In this document: positions 5,051 to 8,770 of the stretch, one piece after another
Numbering within the stretch: position 1 is the stretch's first letter
How the letters are laid out: every line of letters starts with the position of its first letter
NCBI GenBank assembly: GCA_019428955.1
Contig: JAHYJF010000146.1
Location: 1-8,770 of the forward strand
Source: Burkholderiaceae bacterium
GTDB lineage: Bacteria; Pseudomonadota; Gammaproteobacteria; Burkholderiales; Burkholderiaceae_E
Reading direction: 5' to 3'
Length of the DNA: 8,770 nt
The notes under the pieces: model-generated
Seen by the model: only the letters and a program-made list of their open reading frames with translations
Told to the model about the DNA's origin: nothing
The model's database searches: none
Position numbers and translations under genes: made by a program

Positions 5051-6017
5051 GCAATTTTGGGACTCTGGCGTCGAGCTCGGAAATGCGGCGCGCCTACTTG
5101 AGATGGTTGAATCGGCAAACTGCTCACGAGGAGCTAAGCATTCTGCTGAAGAATTCATTTTGTCTGGCACTAGTAGCAACTGCGCCAAGCTGCCAAAGGG
5201 CAGCTACTCGAATTGGCCGCCGAACGTCGATGGCTTAAGCGAAGTTTCAGGCGATTTGATTGATCTCTCTACTCGAGTGAGGCAGCGGGTACGAAGCCAG
5301 TCACAGGAGAATCTTCTCCCACCAAAGGACACAGACTTTTTTGTACATCGGTACTTGTTTATTTCAGCAGACGCGCCGCCTCCGCAAGGCAAGAGGCGAG
5401 TCATAAAAAACCAGTCTGACGGTCTACTGTTTCAATTTCGCGGATATCCGAAGATTTGCCACCTCCTTTCGCTGACCATCAGTTATTTGCGCAGGGACAC
5501 AGCCCACACGGATCACGCGCGCTTACTCTTTCATCGAATTTGGCAAGAGGAGGCCAACATCCTTCTCGCAATTCTTCCTTCGCGATGGCTAATCTCTACT
5601 CTGCAAACATTTTTGGATCACGGATTAGATGAACATCAGCGTGTCATCGGCGCCGCGGGCTTTTTTTATGCCAACATGATTAAAGCATACGAGGGCGAGC
5701 GGGCGATCATAGGGTTGCCGCCAGATGCGGTCTATGCGAGGACCGCGCCGAAAGCACGGATTGGGTTTCCCGGACTCGACCAATTTTGGTTGGGAAGAAC
5801 CGATCTGATTTTAAACACAAATGCACTGCTTCTTGATGTATCGTCACGGGACCATGTAGCCGGATGCGTTTTGCGCGAATTCATGCAGCGGGCTATGGCT
5901 GCGGACAGTATTTTTTCGAGAATGGATCAAAGCAGAATAGTACACGACATTAATACGAAGCCGTTCCTTGACTGCTGGAGTTTCTTTAGGAAGCCCATCC
6001 AGCGGCGCAATACATAG
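5028..6017 (+). CDS. Protein of unknown function, about 329 residues (prophage cargo)
   Basis: I do not recognise this protein. The first usable start codon is the ATG at 5028, but its upstream AGG is only two bases away, a poor ribosome site; the frame is open back to 4983 without any start codon. The product has no signal peptide or membrane segment. Residues 1-30 are helical, 85-130 are basic and polar, and 165-230 form a helical core with FHRIWQEEANILL, PSRWLISTLQTFLDHG and FFYANMIKAYEGERAI. Residues 240-262 (RIGFPGLDQFWLGRTDL) are followed by a final helical region (275-300) with FMQRAMAADSIFSRMDQ. No nuclease, helicase, transferase or protease motif is visible. The gene is clearly less GC-rich than its neighbours on both sides, which suggests transfer. 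It stands between the prophage lysis block and the host operon. Confidence 0.65.
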   Translation: MELANLSEQFWDSGVELGNAARLLEMVESANCSRGAKHSAEEFILSGTSSNCAKLPKGSYSNWPPNVDGLSEVSGDLIDLSTRVRQRVRSQSQENLLPPKDTDFFVHRYLFISADAPPPQGKRRVIKNQSDGLLFQFRGYPKICHLLSLTISYLRRDTAHTDHARLLFHRIWQEEANILLAILPSRWLISTLQTFLDHGLDEHQRVIGAAGFFYANMIKAYEGERAIIGLPPDAVYARTAPKARIGFPGLDQFWLGRTDLILNTNALLLDVSSRDHVAGCVLREFMQRAMAADSIFSRMDQSRIVHDINTKPFLDCWSFFRKPIQRRNT

Positions 6018-6037
6018 CCATATGATTATTGTTGCAA

Positions 6038-6053
6038 TTCCGTGCGTTCGGAA
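6038..6053 (+). terminator. Weak hairpin after the unknown gene
   Basis: TTCCG (6038-6042) pairs with CGGAA (6049-6053) around a six-base loop, 20 bases after the stop of the unknown gene. GTGGTTTGGTTG follows instead of a real T run, so termination here would be weak. Confidence 0.25.
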
Positions 6054-6113
6054 GTGGTTTGGTTGATCTAAACAGGTTCCGGGCGTTTCTAAGGTTCTTT
6101 TCCGCCTCTGTTG

Positions 6114-6136
6114 TGCTGCGACTGAGACCGGCAGCA
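6114..6136. repeat. 6-bp inverted repeat between the convergent genes
   Basis: TGCTGC (6114-6119) and GCAGCA (6131-6136) are reverse complements, 11 bases apart. They lie just after the end of the - strand operon, where a transcript end would be expected, but no T run follows on either strand. Confidence 0.25.
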
Positions 6137-6142
6137 GGCAAG

Positions 6143-6997
6143 TCAGAATTCGGCGCGCGTTATCCTGGCGAGGAAGAAGGGGGCATAATCCGGCGTGCCG
6201 AACAGGTTTCCCATCTCGACGCGAACGGGGATCCGGAAGCCTTGGATGACGCCTGTCTCCAGTATCCGCCCGCCGAATGGCTGCAAGCGGTAGATTTTGT
6301 CGGCGTTGGCGTTTGTCCAGCGCAGGGCGGTGACCTCAAGCGGGTCTCCCTCGGCGTTGAATGTGAACTGCATCGGCGCCAGATCAGGGGTATCGGCGAA
6401 CCGAACCTCGGCGGTGTCTGGACCTGTCTGGCTCCATTGCGCACCGAACTGCGGCAGCAGGCTTGCGGGTGCCCAGATCGACTCCATCATCACCCGTGTC
6501 GCGGCGGCGCGGGCATGGTCATCGGTCCCGCCGACGCGGGCGAGCGGGATCAGGTCATGCAGCCAGAACTTGGTCCAGCTGTCGACCGTCCCCTCTCCGG
6601 GCACATGGTAGCCATCCGATCCAGCGAAACGCATGAAGCCTGATCCGACTGCGGCGCGCCAGACGAAGCCCCGCGCGGGAGGCGCGAGGATCTGCTGGGC
6701 GCTCATCGGCATCTCGGTGCCGTTCATGATGAAACTGCCCTCCATTTCCAGCCTCACCACGCGGTGCAGAGGCGTGCCCGGCTCGATTGTGCGCGCGAAG
6801 TAGCGTTGCGCGATTTCGGGCAGGTCGGCGACCATGGCAGGGCTGTATCGGGGCGGGTCAGCTTGGCGCGCGCCTTCCAGCGCCGCCCAGACCCGACGCA
6901 TCTGCGCCGTGTCGCGAGAATGCATCCAGACGCCGAGGGCAATGGCGACCAGTAGCAGTGATGCCGTGGCGAGGAGGGTAAGCTTAAGGAGTGTCAT
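6143..6997 (-). CDS. Membrane-anchored DUF6544-like protein
   Basis: The 284-residue protein starts at the ATG complementary to 6995-6997, preceded by CAGGAA eight bases upstream; the longer frame to 7042 lacks such a site and would put 15 residues before the hydrophobic anchor. Residues 4-24 form an N-terminal membrane segment. The rest is an exported or cytoplasm-facing domain with LPEIAQRYFARTIEPGTPL (59-77), VRLEMEGSF (81-89), FVWRAAV (111-117), a middle ESIWAPASLLP (172-182) and a C-terminus ending in RIPVRVEMG (255-263) and FFLARITRAEF. The series 'L-P-x-x-x-x-R-Y ... G-x-F ... F-x-W ... W-x-P-x-x-L-L-P ... R-I-P' matches my memory of DUF6544 proteins, whose biochemical role is unknown to me. 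It lies last in a - strand gene row after the CPBP protease, with a 76-base gap, and could be co-transcribed. Confidence 0.75.
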   Translation of the reverse strand: MTLLKLTLLATASLLLVAIALGVWMHSRDTAQMRRVWAALEGARQADPPRYSPAMVADLPEIAQRYFARTIEPGTPLHRVVRLEMEGSFIMNGTEMPMSAQQILAPPARGFVWRAAVGSGFMRFAGSDGYHVPGEGTVDSWTKFWLHDLIPLARVGGTDDHARAAATRVMMESIWAPASLLPQFGAQWSQTGPDTAEVRFADTPDLAPMQFTFNAEGDPLEVTALRWTNANADKIYRLQPFGGRILETGVIQGFRIPVRVEMGNLFGTPDYAPFFLARITRAEF

Positions 6998-7073
6998 CGA
7001 TAAAGTTCCTGAAGTTTCCGCAATCGCCGGTCTCGCCAGCAAGCTGCAGTCGTGGGGGCACCAGATTTTCGCG

Positions 7074-7907
7074 TTAGCTGCCCGACCCGGGGATAACCTC
7101 GGTCACGGCGGCTTTCCGCGAAAACATCGCGCCCCGGTTCAGCCATACGATTATCGCCGCGGCGGCTGCAAAGAAGATCGTGTCGTAGGGTTGCGCGTCG
7201 GGCCAGAGCGGGTTGTTCAACTGAAAATGGAACAAGACCGGCAGCAGGATGCTGCCCTTCGCCGCATTGAACATCGGGGTGACAATCAGGCTGACCGAGA
7301 CCGTTCCGATGAAGAACGGCAGAAAGCTCCAGTCGCTTTGCGGGGTTCCACCCAGCATGAACGCCGGAAAATGCCACAGACCCCAGATCAGGCCGAGGAT
7401 GATCGAGGCCATGAAGGGCGTCATCTTGCGTTGCAGCAAGGGCAATGCGTACCCGCGCCAACCGACCTCTTCCATCGGGCCAAGGACAGCCATGAAAGCC
7501 ATCGCGGCTAGCGTCGCTTCCAGGCTGGTGAAAGGAAAAGTCATGTCAAAGAAGTTCCCCTTCACCGCCGACCCGGCGAAAAATGCCAGCGGGATCACCA
7601 CCAGCAAGACCGCGTACCAGCCGGGATGGCAGCGCCAGAGCAGAAGGCGCGAAAGGAACCGCCCAAGACCACGCAGGCCGCCAAACCAGAGCACCAGCAC
7701 GACCGCGGCGATGGCGGGCGAATAGACCGCGGTGATGAACAGCGGGTGCGTGGTGGAAACCGGGCCGAAGATGCCTTCCAGCGTCTGCGGCACGATAAAC
7801 AGCAGGCTGAACAGCCCCCAGGCCAAGCCAAAGGCGATCAGTAGAAACGGAAATAGCGACGCAAAGGAGGCGTCCTGACGAGGTGATGTGGTTGCGCTGA
7901 GGTTCAT
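7074..7907 (-). CDS. CPBP-family intramembrane glutamic protease (CAAX protease-like)
   Basis: The start at 7907 (277 residues) follows GGAAGG placed seven bases upstream and leads straight to the first membrane helix; the longer frame to 8090 would overlap the hydrolase gene end. The protein has about seven or eight hydrophobic segments (for example 19-40, 56-76, 97-112, 130-144, 165-183, 194-212, 243-256). The three CPBP (Rce1/Abi-like) motifs are present: E146-E147-x-x-x-R151 (MEEVGWRGY), W-H179 (LIWGLWHFPAF) and H227 (VLFHFQLNN). Family members cut substrates inside the membrane; in bacteria they have been linked to prenyl-protein-like processing, bacteriocin immunity and stress response. 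Substrate here is unknown. The family call is strong. Confidence 0.9.
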   Translation of the reverse strand: MNLSATTSPRQDASFASLFPFLLIAFGLAWGLFSLLFIVPQTLEGIFGPVSTTHPLFITAVYSPAIAAVVLVLWFGGLRGLGRFLSRLLLWRCHPGWYAVLLVVIPLAFFAGSAVKGNFFDMTFPFTSLEATLAAMAFMAVLGPMEEVGWRGYALPLLQRKMTPFMASIILGLIWGLWHFPAFMLGGTPQSDWSFLPFFIGTVSVSLIVTPMFNAAKGSILLPVLFHFQLNNPLWPDAQPYDTIFFAAAAAIIVWLNRGAMFSRKAAVTEVIPGSGS

Positions 7908-7926
7908 CGGAATGCCTTCCCGGATC

Positions 7927-7941
7927 CTTGGCGTTGCCAAG
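7927..7941. repeat. Small hairpin upstream of the CPBP gene
   Basis: CTTGGC (7927-7932) and GCCAAG (7936-7941) are reverse complements separated by GTT. On the - strand the hairpin sits about 20 bases before the CPBP start and close to its ribosome site. It is short and may be chance or mild translational control. Confidence 0.25.
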
Positions 7942-8037
7942 CCAAACATCGCTAGGGCCGGCCGCAACGCCTCGCGCAGGCCCGCGTAAACTGGCACGTT
8001 CGCTAACAAATTCCTGCCGCGCCCGCGTTGATCTGGA

Positions 8038-8770
8038 TCACGCCGCCCCGCGCACGAAACTGGCGGTTTCGGTTGCAAAATCATCGTCATGACCCAGCCA
8101 GATGTGGCCGCCCTGCGGATAGATCACGAGCTTCGCACCCGTTATGCGCGATTGCAGCAAGCGTGCGGTTTCAGCGGTGCCGAACAGGTCGTCCTCACAG
8201 GACAGAAGCAGGGTCGGAATCGTGATCCTGTCGTATGCCGTCAAACTCGGGGTGCCTGCCCAGAATCCGTCCGTGCGCAGCCCGTCAACCTTGCGGCTGA
8301 TCGGCAGAAGCTGCTTGAGGATGACCTCGGCGCGCCGCCTTTCGGCGTCTTCCACAACATCAAGAAGCGCAGGATCAGTGGCCAGCAGGGCGCGCATCAT
8401 CTGACGCTGCGCAAAAGCGGACAGCGCCCAGAACCAGCGATCGGAACCCAATACCGCGTTCACCGCCATCCGTTGCACGGCCGAGAACTCGACCGGGTCG
8501 CGACCCGTCAGGTTAGCCGCGGGAACCATGAGAATCAGGTGCGAACAGCGGTCAGGGTGACGCAGCGCGAATTCGGCCGCCGTGAGGGCGCCCGCCGACC
8601 CACCTGCAACGGGAATGCGATCAAGGCCAAGGTGGTCAAGCAGCTCGACCAGCACGTCCGCCTGATGCACGGGCGATGCATCATCGGGGAAGGTGCTGCG
8701 CAAATAGCCAAACCGCGACGGCGCGACGATCTGGAAGCCCTTGTCGCGAAGTTTGCTGGCGAACAGAAGG
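8038..8770 (-). CDS. Alpha/beta hydrolase, N-terminus beyond the window
   Basis: The frame runs from the right edge to the TGA at 8038-8040, so about 243 residues are visible and the start lies outside; the TTG at 8701-8703 is internal. The visible start has LRDKGFQIVAPSRFGYL, typical of the strand before the nucleophile elbow. The elbow G-G-S-A-G places the likely nucleophile Ser at bases 8596-8598. A helical lid follows (about 90 residues with ALSAFAQRQMMRALL). PTLLLSCEDDLFG holds the probable acid, and PQGGHIWLGHDDD carries the probable catalytic His close to the C-terminus. Together these fit a soluble hydrolase of the alpha/beta fold, with a substrate that cannot be read from sequence. 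The CPBP gene follows after a 130-base gap on the same strand. Confidence 0.85.
   Translation of the reverse strand, partial: LLFASKLRDKGFQIVAPSRFGYLRSTFPDDASPVHQADVLVELLDHLGLDRIPVAGGSAGALTAAEFALRHPDRCSHLILMVPAANLTGRDPVEFSAVQRMAVNAVLGSDRWFWALSAFAQRQMMRALLATDPALLDVVEDAERRRAEVILKQLLPISRKVDGLRTDGFWAGTPSLTAYDRITIPTLLLSCEDDLFGTAETARLLQSRITGAKLVIYPQGGHIWLGHDDDFATETASFVRGAA

Noticed and set aside
6060..6100. Possible tRNA 3' end (AGGTTCCGGGCG) as an attachment site
   Set aside because: No T-arm stem, acceptor pairing or other tRNA arms can be formed around it.
6834..7511. 225-codon + strand frame opposite the - strand operon
   Set aside because: It is antisense to the DUF6544-like and CPBP genes, both of which have family motifs; its product is a low-complexity charged sequence.
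7908..8090. 61-residue N-terminal extension of the CPBP protease
   Set aside because: It overlaps the hydrolase gene end, is Arg/Pro-rich and not membrane-like, and the 7907 start has its own ribosome site.

Overview
The window looks like the right-hand end of a prophage in a high-GC alphaproteobacterium, followed by an AT-richer patch and then ordinary-looking chromosomal genes. The codon use (strong G/C at third positions), the tail-gene style and the lysis genes all resemble prophages of Rhodobacterales (Rhodobacter/Paracoccus type). This assignment rests on family resemblance recalled from memory; no search was run.

Region 1 (1-2486, + strand) holds four tightly packed phage tail-tip genes: the C-terminal end of a large tail protein (probably the host-specificity/J-like protein), a tail-fibre-like protein, a beta-rich minor structural protein, and a small protein of the kind found after tail-fibre genes. 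They are joined by TGATG, ATGA and TGA-ATG junctions, which suggests coupled translation.

Region 2 (2562-4034, + strand) is a lysis module: a small coiled-coil protein with a hydrophobic N-terminus, a hairpin resembling an intrinsic terminator, an M15 zinc peptidase (endolysin) carrying a C-terminal transmembrane segment, and a spanin pair. In the spanin pair an Rz-like inner-membrane protein overlaps, in another frame, the start of an Rz1-like lipoprotein. No separate holin gene is visible.

Region 3 (4035-6142) has a visibly lower GC content. It starts with about 530 bases lacking a convincing gene but holding an inverted repeat, a perfect TATAAT and a 12-bp palindrome. It then carries a 110-residue lipoprotein gene and a gene for a protein of about 329 residues that I do not recognise, whose start region looks disturbed. 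Its position between lysis genes and host genes is typical of prophage cargo ('moron') genes, and the phage/host junction probably lies near its right end.

Region 4 (6143-8770, - strand) is probably a chromosomal operon read right to left: an alpha/beta hydrolase (N-terminus beyond the window), a CPBP-family membrane protease, and a membrane-anchored DUF6544-like protein. No tRNA, rRNA, CRISPR array, integrase or transposase was seen. The least explained material is the cargo pair at 4566-6017.
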